DNA of 64,000 nt from the NCBI RefSeq assembly GCF_000208745.1, contig NC_030852.1:5959690-6023689 (forward strand). The letters run 5' to 3'. Every line of letters begins with the position of its first letter. Positions within the stretch are counted from its first letter, which is position 1. The position numbers and the translations under genes were made by a program. Below are positions 22,052-33,780 of the stretch, piece by piece. Source of the DNA: Theobroma cacao. Its lineage: Eukaryota; Streptophyta; Magnoliopsida; Malvales; Malvaceae. The notes beneath the pieces are model-generated. The model saw only the letters and a program-made list of their open reading frames with translations, was not told the DNA's origin and ran no database searches.

Positions 22052-23939
22052 CGCTATTAGTACCAAAATTTAATCACCGATAGTCAAATAGAATGACAAA
22101 CTTTTGTTGCTAGTGCAACGATCGACACTGTCTGATTCTTTTAGTTCGAGCAAAACCAGTGACTATGAAGACTTGTTTTATGTTTAATATATATTTTTCA
22201 TAATAAACTTTAGCTTAACAGATATTGAGAGCAATAACTTGCTTCCAATTCAAGCCTCGTAGATATATATAGAGAGGAGGATAAATAATATGTTTTTCTT
22301 GGTATAATATATAGTGGTGCAGATTGCTGTTTTCTTTCTCCATTACTGTTCACCACTCCGATGCCAGTATCCAAATCAACATATTTATAATTGTCATTCA
22401 TCCTGTAACTTACTAGGAAACAAATCAAACAACAAAATATATCCACTCATTGCCTTTCCATAATTTATGGCTCTCAGCTTTTGGTTTATAATTTACACTT
22501 CCATAATTTATTATTTGAGGTTTGCCAAATTTAAGTAGGTAGAGTTCATCAAGGTTCTAATTGAAAACGAATAAAAAGTTATGAATTTAATATCAAAATT
22601 AAGGCAAGATCGATAGTATACAAAATATAAATCGACAAGCTATCAATACATTAAATTTAATTAACAATTATTTTTAATGGTAGAATTTGACATAATTTTT
22701 AATTAAAATATTAATTAAATGAAGAAAAATGTTAATATTACTTGAATATTAAAATTTGTTGAAATTATTTGAATATATATACACATACACCACTCTCAAT
22801 TATATGAAATCTAACCAATGCATTAAATAACCGTACTTAAATATTTTCTTTTTAAAGGTATTACCGTAGTAGGGATGGAATTCTTAGACTCAAGCTCGGC
22901 TTAACTTGATTAAATTATTATAATTATTAATAAATAATATATTTTTATTTAATTTTAATTTTAAAATAAATTTGAAATAGAAAATATTAATATAAAAATA
23001 AGAGGATATTATTTTAATAGTAAATTAATAGTTAAATTGACGAACCAAACCAAATTTGGACTTGACTTTTCAAAGGAAACATAACAATAGTATCTTTGTT
23101 ACATCGACCCTTAAAGGTATATAATATTTCAATTTGACAAATCCTGTTAAGGAGAGGAATGTTCAGCTATTGAATGGGGTTAGCCAAATTAACTTTTACT
23201 AGGAACGCTACTTGTATGTACGAAAAAATACTTTGAAATTGTTAGAAGAGGAAAATAAGAATTATGCAAATACGACTTTGCTTAACAAAAAGAATAGGCT
23301 AAGAAGAAGATTTGGGTTAATCTTCGGTTTGATTACGTGTATTTAAAAAGTTATGTGGCTTATAATGTAGTCCATTTAGTAAATAATAAGTGCCTTTAAA
23401 AAAAATTAGTAAATAATAGGTTTTGTACATGTTATTAGATGTGGCATGAATCGAATTTTAAATCTTTTCTCTCCTTATACATGTGGTAACTTTATAACTT
23501 ACGATATCTTTTAAGTTAGCCAGTTATTCTAAATCTTAATTAATCGATTATGTTTTATTTTTTTAATATTAAATAGTATTATTTTATTCACTTTTCTATA
23601 ATTAAATGTTATTTTTTTATTGTCATTTATCGATTTAATGTTTTAATAAATGTGAGGTATCTAGGACTAAGGTTAGTGTGTTCTATCACACACACGACAC
23701 ATTTACATTCATACATGAGCCTTTTACTCGAGCTTTGTCTTTTATTAGGGGGAGTTAAGTAGTTATGTTTTCATGAGGTGATAACCTCCGCATGAGCTAG
23801 AAAAACACTACCACTTAGATTGAAGTTTGTTTGAAGTCTATAATAGTTGAGGGCTGGAGTGCTTTAGTAGTCTATGTGGATGATAGTAAAGAACAATTTG
23901 GGAACTTGTAGCACTAAGCGAAATGTTGTTGATTTCTCA
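22052..23939. other. intergenic, nothing recognised
   Basis: Very AT-rich; no gene or clear repeat seen. Confidence 0.4.
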
Positions 23940-25174
23940 TGTAAGTGCATGTATCATTAATAAGTAATATAGTGACAAAGTAGAGTATCGTTTCCACAAA
24001 ATTATTTTAATTCCTATTGTTAAGTACAAAAATTGACACACCCTAATTTTATCTAAACAATTAAAATTAAAACTAATAAACTAAAAATAAAACTAATCTA
24101 AAATTTATTAACAAATTTACTTTATTAAATTTGAGGGACTACCAGACCTAAGATTATAATATCTCTCAATACTTTATCTGATTATTGTCTTTCTCTCTTA
24201 ACTCGGTTTAATGGATTAAGTTGCTAACCTAGAGTCTTAAATTATTTAGAAGTCTCTGTCGAGTTTCTCATAAAAATATCTCTCTAAATTAATTTATTAT
24301 ATGTCTATGCAAATTAAATTGAAGAAAGATTCATTAAGTTCGTGCTCTAATTTTGGCTACGTATGACTTATAGGTGTATGTCTACCCTATATGCAAATCA
24401 AACCACCTAATCAGCTAAGTGGATTTGATCATACGCTATTCTATTCAATGTCTAGCTAAATCTCTTTCGTTAGGGTTTAATCTAGGTTTTCAATTCAATC
24501 TAACTAGTGGCCAATCAATCAGAAGTATTAAGAACATAATAGAATAAATAACTTAAATCCATCAAACATAAGCAAAAAAGAGATAAATAAATCGGACTAT
24601 GTATTGAGTTCAATCATAATCTTAGATAAATAAATTAGTTCCTCATCAAGTCACACATCATCATCAAATAAGGTTTAAACATTCAGATCAAACTAAGAGA
24701 ATAAGATAATAACAAAAGGATGATAGAACCCAAGAATTTTAATATTGATCTTCCAATTCTCTTTGAATTTTTCAAATTCTTCTCAACTTCAATGACTTTG
24801 TGGTTTGATTTTTAACTGTCAATCTGATGTTTTCTTCTCTCTTTTTAAAAGCCATATGAAAGGTTGTTTCTATAAGGTTTTGAAGTTAGGCCAAGTTGGA
24901 TGAAGAAAGGAGTCAATTCCAACTAGAATTTCCATATTAGACCACATGGGCCGCGGCCTCGACCAATTAATTAGTAGAAATCGTAGTTACTTTATGACTA
25001 CTACAATGCTTCAATTTTGATAAGATGTTTTACCATCTTTCAGGCCGAAATGGGTAAAGTTGTAAACATAAAAGTTGTAGATTTTTCTTTTATCTTTCCA
25101 ATGGTTTAAGAATCATCCCATTTAGAGCTCTGTAGAGAAAGTTATGGTTAAAATACCAAAACATGTACAGTGAA
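23940..25174. repeat. dispersed LTR-like repeat, left part
   Basis: 23940-24640 is the reverse complement of 51600-52285 with moderate divergence, including shared words such as AGTGCATGTATCAT, GACACACCCTAAT against its complement, and TCTATGCAAATT. The repeat is interrupted at 25174 by the solo LTR and resumes at 28669. Its coding content is nil. I take it as an LTR or LTR-adjacent part of a retrotransposon, but the family is not certain. Confidence 0.55.
25170..25174. repeat. target-site duplication GTGAA, left
   Basis: Identical to 28664-28668, directly flanking the solo LTR. Confidence 0.85.
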
Positions 25175-28100
25175 TGTAACGACAGCTCCTCGATCGCTAC
25201 CGGCATCCGAGTCTTGCGGGAGAACCTGCCAAGTCCTCAACAAGCCTTATTCGAAACCTTGTATAACCATGACCCATACATCGTTTATGTAACATAACTT
25301 AAACAATAGCTATGATAAATCAACTCAACTTTTATTCAACATAATTGTAGAAGTACATAAAGGTTTTTAATATCCAACCATACCTTTACATTAATACTAT
25401 TTACAATCAAATTATGCTACGAATGACTCGACCTCTAATAGCGGAGTGACTTAGAATGAAATGCTATAAGATGCCTTTACCTATCCGTGGTGAACCATAA
25501 GTGCCGATGATTGCACGCTAGCCGATCACTATCTGCAAAAGGGAAATAAGGGGATGAGTCTCATAGACTCAGTGATCATCGACTCTGTGAGTAGGGCGTT
25601 GATGGTAAATAAGCATAAAACAGAGAAGATTTGAATATATAAAAACATAAGAACATGTAAACCAGTTAAAAACAAATGGAACATTGTGCCTTACGCATAA
25701 AACCAAGGATTTTTATGCAAGAAATAGTTTAACCCTCATTGAGTCAAAACCAGTGTGAGTGAAAGATTTTTATCATCAAAATTATTTAACAACTTGCTCA
25801 AGGCAATTCAATGTAAACATGCACGCTCCCGTAAAATCAAGTGTTATTAAGCTTATACCACAAATTCGCAAATCATCTCGTATGCGAGGAGTTAAATCCA
25901 ACATCATAGTATAAAAAAGGGAGCTGTGGAAAATCTTATAGTTTCACCATGCAAAAAGCATATAAGTTTGAAAACCCAAAAAGATATCACTCTCGAGTAG
26001 GTAATAGAAATAAAAATTCATGGACCCACTTCCATGTAATAACATCCAGGAGCTTCTCTCCACCGGATCCCATAGCCATGGCAGTCTTAATGATGTTGGC
26101 AGACATCGGAGAATCAAGTGGTCGCAACTACATATATCACTTATGGCCTAGCCAAGTATATATCACAAATCATGGCCCCAACCATGTTTAACAGCCCGTC
26201 GGTGACTCAAAGGTTCTTTAGCTAGAGCTCACTTGTGCACAAGGGTCACATTATATCGATGTGACATTCGACCTACTCTCAAATCTCCTGATTTGATTAA
26301 ACCATTTAAAAATCAAGTGGGGTTCTCAAAAGTTTATTTCAAATCCATTTCAAAAGTATCAACCATGGTAACACGATAAGACGTCTTTTATGTAAGACTT
26401 TTGCATTGTAAAACCTTTGCATGACGTTTAAATATCAAATTGGCATGGTGATTGTAAAATTCATTCATGAATGCACATCACACAATCAATAAGGCACATT
26501 TTAATATAAACCGTATTAAAAAGCTTGTTTCCCAATTTTTAAAAACCCTTTACATATATATAGCTTTTATATATATATATATATTCAAAGCCATTTTCAA
26601 AGTCATGGCATCCACAATTTCCTAGTATTTCTATCAACTCATGCTTTCCACAATTTGCGTTTAAAGTAAACCAACACGTATATATATATATAGTTACGGG
26701 AATTTTAAAATGGACACCCCCTACTCACCTCACAATAGTGGGATACTACTTCGCTATTGACTCGGATGCGTATCTAGCTAATTCTACTTGCCGGTCACCC
26801 ATTACTTCCTCTAGCACGCCACCACAGCAACTTCTCTACTTATACGCTTCCTATGAAAAATTCGAACTCAATACACTTAATTATTCTTGAGTACGGGTAA
26901 CACATCAATCATTAAATCCTTAACCCAATTTCATATTTTTTATCAGCCTCAATCACAAGCATTTAAAAAGCATTGCACATACTATCAACCGACCATAATC
27001 AACACAACACAATTTAGACACATTGCATGTTTACCTTTCTGTTTTAGCTTGAATTCCACACATATAGCTCACAATTGCCTCACACCCATGGTCACCATTG
27101 CTTCCACAAACATAAACAATTAATACACATCTCATTTCTTTTATTTACTTGTGATTTCAAGACCAAAATACGTACCCATAACTTATCTAGTGCTAAATCA
27201 CCAAGGATTCCAAGATTTACCCACAAGCATGCATCTATTTCTTTTAATTCTTGGAGGACCTTTGCTGCCACAAACATTCTCACACAATTACCAACTCATC
27301 TCCTCAAGAAATCACAACTAAAATCAAAGTTCTACTTACCTTCCTTAGCTTGGAACCACTAGGCTCAACCTTCCTTGTCTTTTTCTTCTTTCTCCATTCT
27401 TTCTTTCTTCCTTTCTTCCTTTCTCCTTTCTTCAAAGCTGATTCTCTCTCTTTTTCTTTCCAAAGGTGTGGGTTTTCTCAAGGCAAAGATATTTTGCCAT
27501 TCCTTGATGTGGGTGGATTCTCCCAAGTTTCACCACCACTCAAATTTTCTTTCTTTTCTTCTCTCATGGGAGGATTGCCCAAAGCTTGGTCATTTTGTCA
27601 TCTTCCTCATTCTTTTATGTGGTTAAAATTACAAGTCAAAAAGGCTTTTGGACATTTCCACCTGCCACCTTCATTGACCATTCTTTTTCCATTATTTTCT
27701 TTCCTTTTCTCTTTACATGTCATGCTAATCAATTCTCTTTCTTTATTTTCTTCCTATTAAATATTATGTTTATGCCTTTTTCTTTTAAATTCACATTACC
27801 ATTCTTACTTGTATACCATGGGCTGTCCTTGCCAAACCATGGTTTTCTTCAATTAAATACTCTTTTTTTTATTCTTTTTCTCTTTATCAACTTGCACATG
27901 GTGGGGTCTCACATGTTTCCCACTAACTTTCTCATTTTTGTATGTAATGATTTGCATATAATAGTGAATTTCACATGTATATCTCATATTTCACATAATT
28001 TAACCTTCCTTGGTTAGTAAATTCCCATTTAACTCAAATATTAAAATTTGCACATAAGTCCTCAAACTTTTCTTTGTTTACCGTGTGACTCTCCAAACTT

Positions 28101-28663
28101 TCATCCTTTATAATTTGGTCATTCCAACATTTATCTAATTCCAATTTCCTTCCATCCTTCTTCCTTTACACGTGTACAAATAAAATATAAAATTTGCACT
28201 TCACCAAGGTATCACAATAATATTTAAATATTTACTTACTCGCTCTAGCTTTATTTAATAATGACACGCGAGCCCCACTATCATCTTTTTGTTTTGAAAT
28301 TCTTTCCTATCTATTCTCTCCCTCTTAGATTAATCATATAATCCTCCTTCATGACTAATTTCGATAACAGATAAAATATTAATATTTTAATATTATTTTA
28401 TTTCAAAATTCTCCACTTGTTTCCTTGGGATCTAAAATGTCTCACTTTATTCCGGTTTACTTCCGAATCACCTTTTAACTCACTAATTTATCTTTGATAA
28501 AAATATTATTATTTAATTACTATTTTCTTGCGTGCAAAATATTTTATTTCAAACTATTCCTTTCACTCATCATCGCTCTTTGATACTTAAATTTACATCA
28601 ATTGCCCCTACGTCTTATCGATACGGTTATGTGGACTACTATACAGGGGTACGGGGTGTTACA
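25175..28663 (-). mobile_element. solo LTR of a Gypsy-type retrotransposon
   Basis: 3,489 bases running from TGTAACGACAG to ACGGGGTGTTACA, with mirror-image termini (TGTAAC...GTTACA) and GTGAA on both sides. No primer site, gag or pol is present. This is the product expected when the two LTRs of an integrated element recombine. Minus orientation is inferred from similarity of its high-coordinate end (28320-28663) to that of the LTR at 2160-5454, whose direction is fixed by its primer site. Long T/C-rich open frames at 27251-28017 are compositional and have no protein resemblance. Confidence 0.88.
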
Positions 28664-28668
28664 GTGAA
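28664..28668. repeat. target-site duplication GTGAA, right
   Basis: Matches 25170-25174. Joining across the element restores a continuous dispersed repeat. Confidence 0.85.
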
Positions 28669-28980
28669 AATATGTACCTCAAAATCGCTCTTTTTCTTCC
28701 ATTAAAACTCTTCCTTTATTAACCACCTACAAAAGTACAACTAAATCAATAACAATCTATCTTAATCAAATTAACACCAAATTAAATATAAAATTAACTA
28801 AGATTAGATTGACTCACCTAAATTAATTAACTTAAAATAATTTAAATAAAACTTACTAATTTCTATGTATTACCATAAGAACTAAGCTAAATTACTATCA
28901 AAATTAAACCCAAATAACTTTATATCATAGTGTTATCATGAAACCAAAATTTGCATGTACAAAACTATGAGTAGCCTTCC
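28669..28980. repeat. dispersed LTR-like repeat, right part
   Basis: Continuation of the repeat interrupted by the solo LTR. Non-coding, A/T-rich, with the end only approximate. Confidence 0.4.
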
Positions 28981-29905
28981 TTTGTGTAGAGACATTCCAT
29001 CCTATTTGAAAAGTGTACCCTCAAATAAGAATATGAAGGAACATTTTTCATTCTCTTTATTCTGATTTCTCGTATGAAAGCTTGAAAATAATGGACAAAA
29101 TAATAAATCAAAGCGTGGGTGGCGTTGGGCCAATGTATCAAGTACCCACATTAGTGTTAACCTTTTTTGAAAAAGAAGTAATCTTGAGAGTAACCAGAAG
29201 AAAGAAAAAAGAAACAAAAATAAAAAAAGAGAGATTGGTAAGGAAATTTGATAATAACATCATGCAATTGAGATGTTCAAATGATGCCAAACACAAAAAA
29301 GAAGTAAAAAAAGGATAATAAACAAAAATAGACACTTATTGTAGAATCTTCCTTCTAGAGATTGCTCTTCAATATAAGTAACTATATTTGAGATGAGAAA
29401 TGGCCTCCTTCACAAATGAGAAATTATTTTCTTGCTATCCTTTTGAGCTTATTGATTTTTTTCTACAATCCACCTTAACCAAGGACAGAAAGCATTTTCG
29501 AAAAAAAAAACCTAGCACTACTTTTACAAAAATAATAATAGGAAAACCCTAATCTTCTCTAAAAAAACCCTAGAAACTAAGTCCTAGGATCTTTTCCAAC
29601 CTTAAACCACAATCAATAGCATATATAAAAAGGCAAAAGAAATACAAAAATAGGAATGAAAAATGGAAACTGAGGAAAGCCTTTCATGAAGAGTAATAAA
29701 TCTAGGTTTATTCATTCGGTTTTCTCTTTTGGTTTTTGTTTTGGGGCTACATGATCTTGGGTATAGGGTTATAAGAGATCTAAGATTCGATTTTTTGCGA
29801 TTTAAAGGAGTTTGGATAAAAAGTAGTAAAAGAGCTTAGGAACAAATCTAGGTTTCTACGTTTAAGTTAAGGAACATTGAAAGAGAAAAATAATCAATCA
29901 AAGCT
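28981..29905. other. intergenic, nothing recognised
   Basis: A-rich sequence; short frames at 29082-29318 are lysine-rich by composition only. Confidence 0.4.
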
Positions 29906-30000
29906 TGTTCATCTCATTTCTTCCACATCTAGCGTGGATGACAATCCACGAAGCGATGTACGTAATCAATTGTGTTTTTTTATAAAATATAATAATAATA
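29906..30000 (+). repeat. direct repeat copy 1 around the 56-codon repeats
   Basis: Shares CTTCCACATCTAG, GTGGATGACAAT and CGTAATCAATTGTGT with 30603-30710 in the same orientation, about 90% identical by eye apart from a short insertion in copy 2. Confidence 0.7.
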
Positions 30001-30146
30001 TAGAAAAGTTAAGGTTTTGTGGGGGCAAATTGAACTCATATGCTCAAGAAAGATGTACCATAGATAGAAAATGAAAAAAATTACAATTGTAGATATGGCC
30101 ATTCACAAGTGTCTAACGATGAACTGTTAGTTTTCATTAACTTGCT

Positions 30147-30476
30147 TTAAGTTTCGTTTTCCTCAACATGTATATTTTGGGTTACAAGTACCAACTTTGA
30201 ACCGTTTTTCTAGGCTTCATTCTTTTAAGCAACATTGTTTTTAAGTGTTTTCTCTTCTACTTGTTTTTTCCTTTTCCTCTTTAGCATTGCTCCATCTTCA
30301 AGAGCCACTTGAGTGGAAGCTTCCTTATCCTCAACATGTATATCTTGAGTTACAACAACCAAATTTGAACTATTTTTCTAGGCTTCATTCTCTTTTGCAA
30401 CATTATCTCTGAGTGTTTTCTCTTTTACCTGTTCTTTCCTCTTCCTCTTTAGCTTTGCTCCATCTTCAAGAACCTC
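30147..30476 (-). pseudogene. decayed frame of 56-codon tandem repeats, unknown protein
   Basis: One minus-strand frame from 30476 down to a TAA at 30149-30147 holds two copies of a 56-codon (168-base) unit. Each reads LEDGA.LKRKRK.QV.EKTL, followed by NVA..NEA, a TAG, then KN.S.LV.VTQ.IHVE. The TAG lies at the same place in both units and unit 2 has a further TAA. The unit is very basic, with a KRKRK nuclear-localisation-like run. Frame, unit length and residue similarity are preserved, which suggests the duplication happened while the sequence coded or shortly after. I do not recognise the family. It could be a captured host-gene fragment or part of a transposon protein. Confidence 0.5.
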
Positions 30477-30602
30477 CTAACTGAAAACTAGTAAGAGATT
30501 ATGTTACAGTTTCCCTTCCTTGCAGCAACATATTATGTAGCGATTGTTAAAAACAAGATTGAACATTGTGCTACCATGTTTGTCCTGGTCTTATTTCTAG
30601 TT

Positions 30603-30710
30603 TTTGCTTGTTTCTTCCACATCTAGTGTGGATGACAATTCACGAAGTGATACACGTAAGTTGCACGTAATCAATTGTGTTATTTATAAAATAAAATAAT
30701 AATAAACTTA
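30603..30710 (+). repeat. direct repeat copy 2 around the 56-codon repeats
   Basis: Second copy of 29906-30000, about 690 bases downstream. The pair brackets the 56-codon repeats. Neither copy has TG/CA ends, so they are not obvious LTRs. Confidence 0.7.
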
Positions 30711-31120
30711 CATAATAAAATGTCACCTTAATTTCCAATTTTTTAACATAAAATCAAAATATTCATATGTCACTTTATTTTCAATTTCATCATCAACTGT
30801 ATAAACACGAAGAATTTTGCGTGTGTAAGATTAAAGATATATTACTTCGTATTTTTCAATGAGTTTGTTTTTTTAAATGGGCTCCATGCTTAAGGTGTTT
30901 CTGACAATAGACTTCTTTATAATTTTAACTATTTTTAGCCTAGAGAATTAAAATTTGGATAAAATTGCCCTTAATGAAATCGATCCATTTATTTGGCTCA
31001 TTGCCTCAACCCGAAACCTATTAATGGGTCAAGTATATTTAGGTCTGCGCATCAAACCGACTCATATTCTTTGAGCTTTCCTTGCTAGACTATTCATCTC
31101 TGGAGTATTTCTTACCAGAA

Positions 31121-31259
31121 AGAAAAACGTTTAAACATTTTGAGCATTTTAGAGTAGTTTTTTATACACGAAGAAAACATGTGAGCGTTTTGAGCATTTT
31201 TAAGCATTTTGGAGTGATTTTTGATATATGAAGAAAAACTTTTGAATATTTTGAGCATT
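31121..31259 (+). repeat. short tandem array, ~60-base unit
   Basis: About 2.5 copies of a unit containing GAAGAAAA, CATTTTGAGCATTTT and TTTTT-ATATA-like words. It lies just upstream of the tandem-unit palindrome. Confidence 0.6.
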
Positions 31260-31370
31260 CTTTGTCAAGTGGGCATATTCGTTAATTATGTTGTTAAATG
31301 GAATATGGTGTATCGTTTGAAGTTGTTGATCTTTTTAAATGGAATTCAGTAGTTTTGGTGATTTTTTAGA

Positions 31371-31690
31371 ATTACGTGACTAGTTTTTAGGCATTGCATG
31401 ACTGACTTTGGATGTTGCGTGACTGACTTTGGGTATTGCGTGACTAATTTTTGATAAGGCATCGTGTGACTAGTTGATACGCATTGCGTGACTTGTTATT
31501 AAGGCATTGCGTGACTAGTTAGTAAGGCATTGTGTGATTTAGACACTACTTAAAAATCAGTCACGCAATGCCTAAAAACCAGTCACGCAATGCCTAAAAC
31601 CAATCACGTAATGCCTAAAAGCCAATCATGCAATGATTAAGTCACGTAATGCCTAAAAATCAGTCTCGTAATACTTAAAAACCAGTCTAA
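31371..31690. repeat. large palindrome made of tandem ~22-base units
   Basis: The left arm (31371-31539) has about eight imperfect copies of a unit like AGGCATTGCGTGACTAGTT. The right arm (31550-31690) has about seven copies of its reverse complement (AATCAGTCACGCAATGCCT). About ten bases separate the arms. Transcribed, it would fold into a long hairpin. It is not a CRISPR array: the units are back-to-back with no unique spacers, in a plant genome. Confidence 0.8.
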
Positions 31691-33318
31691 TCAATTTCAA
31701 CTCCTTAACTTTGGGGTTCTATGAATAAACCAATAAACTCAAGAACCTAAAACACATACTTTTTTTTTTGCTAAGCCACGAAATTGTGCATTTCATAAAA
31801 GATAGGTCACAAAACTCCATAACCCTCCAAAGCAAGACAAAATAAATCCTTATCAGGAGGGCCTTGCTCACTCTTCTTATGTAAAAACCAAATATACTCC
31901 CTTTACAAAATATTCCTTGAACAATTTCAATTCAAAATCCCATAAAAAAATAAAAATTCCCAGCAAACATGCTTAACAATCATCCTAATCCCAAACACAA
32001 CAAAATCGTGAACCACCATAAAACCCATCAAACATACTTTAGTTGTTTCTTCTCCCTGAGCCCATCATCTTAACCAATCTAATCCAACTCATCAACACAA
32101 GCATCTCCATTGTAGCACACATTTCGAAACAAGTCATCACCAGAAAGCATCCGATTACCAAATTCATCATGCTGCCTACAATCACCATGAAGAGCAAAAT
32201 CGTTATTCATCATTCTTGAAAACCCCAAGATCCACCATTTAAAAAAATAAAACAAAATAAGAAAGAGCTTGATCTATCTCTAGATGGCAAGATAGACAGT
32301 ATTTGACCAGAGAGAAATCAAGATTTAATTTTAAAATTTTTGTCTAGATGACAGGATAGAGAAAACTGAAATCATTATAACTTGTCTGAAATTGTTTAAA
32401 AGGTATTGTTGTCAACTCATATAAAAAATTGGCTAAAAATAGTTAAAATTATAAAAAATGATATTTTTGAATTGAGATTACGAGAAAAGTTATTTCTTAC
32501 AATTTCGTCTTTTTCAACCAAAACAGATATATCCGTTAAAAGAATTTCAACATGACTATATTGTTTTTGTGGTTCATGAGTAATCATGACTATAACGTTT
32601 AGTAGATAAACATTTTTATTCTTTATATGAAACAAGTTTCTTAATTAATTTCTTCATAACATGGTAGGTTTGTTAACATGCATGTGATCGTTTGTGTGAT
32701 TAATAAAAAAACAATAAATTTACATAATACAATAGGCATAATATAATCACATTGAAGAAAAAATATTTACTTACCAATTAGATTCAAGAGAACGATTATG
32801 TGTTGAGAATAGATTAACACCCACGATGTCCATTCAAAGAATAGTATCAAATTAATTATGCATTACATTATTTTTAATCTTGATAAATAAGACTTAATTT
32901 CGTATTTATTTTTATTTTCCTCAATTGATGTTATTATTGTCTTTAATGTTGAGTTTTTTCTAAAAATTTTCAGAATTTTTAGAAAACATTTATTTTTATG
33001 ATCTATTCTTTTTTAATTTCTAAAGTTTTCACTTGATCAAGAAGTTAGAGAATCCACCTTTTCTAAAAGAATTGCCAATCAACTTGTAAAAACAAGGTAA
33101 AAGAAAAGTTACGATCTTAACTCTTTTTTTTTTCTTTTTTCTTTTTGCCTTTATGATCTATTCTCTGTTAATTTCGAAGTTTTTTCTGTTAAATGAAAAG
33201 TAAAAAACCCTAAACTCTAAAAATGAAAAATGAAAATACAAAATAAAAAAAAGAAACAAAGAGATAGAGCCTCATGCATCCTCCACCAGTGGTTTTCTTG
33301 TGAATGGAATTAAGTCAC
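31691..33318. other. intergenic; possible degraded frame on minus strand near 32040-32230
   Basis: Mostly featureless. On the minus strand around 32230-32040 a frame reads NDFALHGDCRQHDEF, GNRMLSGDDLFRNV and CYNGDACVDELD before stops. It looks more protein-like than its surroundings, but I cannot name a family, so it may be a gene fragment or chance. Confidence 0.25.
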
Positions 33319-33748
33319 TGGGAATAGTTGAGCTTTTTTTGGAAAACTTGAAGAGCGTAAGCTTATTCATTAAGAATAGAGGAAAAGAAAATCGAGCGAA
33401 AAGAGAGAGAAAATGTGCAATAGCTGGAAATGGTGCAAAATACACCGTTTCATTAAAACCAACAACATATATACAAGCAAGGGAAAAATCACACTAAGCC
33501 AATAGCAAAAAAAGATGCACAAACACCGAAGGTTACGTAGTGAAATACCGTGCCACAGAGAGAAATATTCTCTACGCTCCCTAGGCAGCTACACGTGTAG
33601 AGCAATATGCTGTAATTGATTTAAAGGAAAGAGAACAAATCCCTAACCAATTTAAAGAGTAAAGTAGAAATAGTAAAGATAAAAAAAAAAAAAATCAAAT
33701 AGTAAAGGCATTTGTAAAACGACACAAGAAGTAAAATAAATGACAACA
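33319..33748 (-). repeat. Copia LTR copy, partner of 54378-54802
   Basis: About 430 bases closely matching 54378-54802 in the same orientation, ending in CAACA. Flanking five-base words do not match each other and no polypurine tract is adjacent, so its status (solo or displaced 3' LTR) is open. Confidence 0.65.
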
Positions 33749-33780
33749 TGAAATTCAAATCTAAAATCTCAAAAACTTAG

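Noticed and set aside
27251..28017. Overlapping open frames of 83-169 codons
   Set aside because: T/C-rich composition gives Phe/Ser/Leu-rich products with no motif, and they lie inside a solo LTR.
31371..31690. CRISPR-like array
   Set aside because: Repeats invert at the centre and have no spacers.
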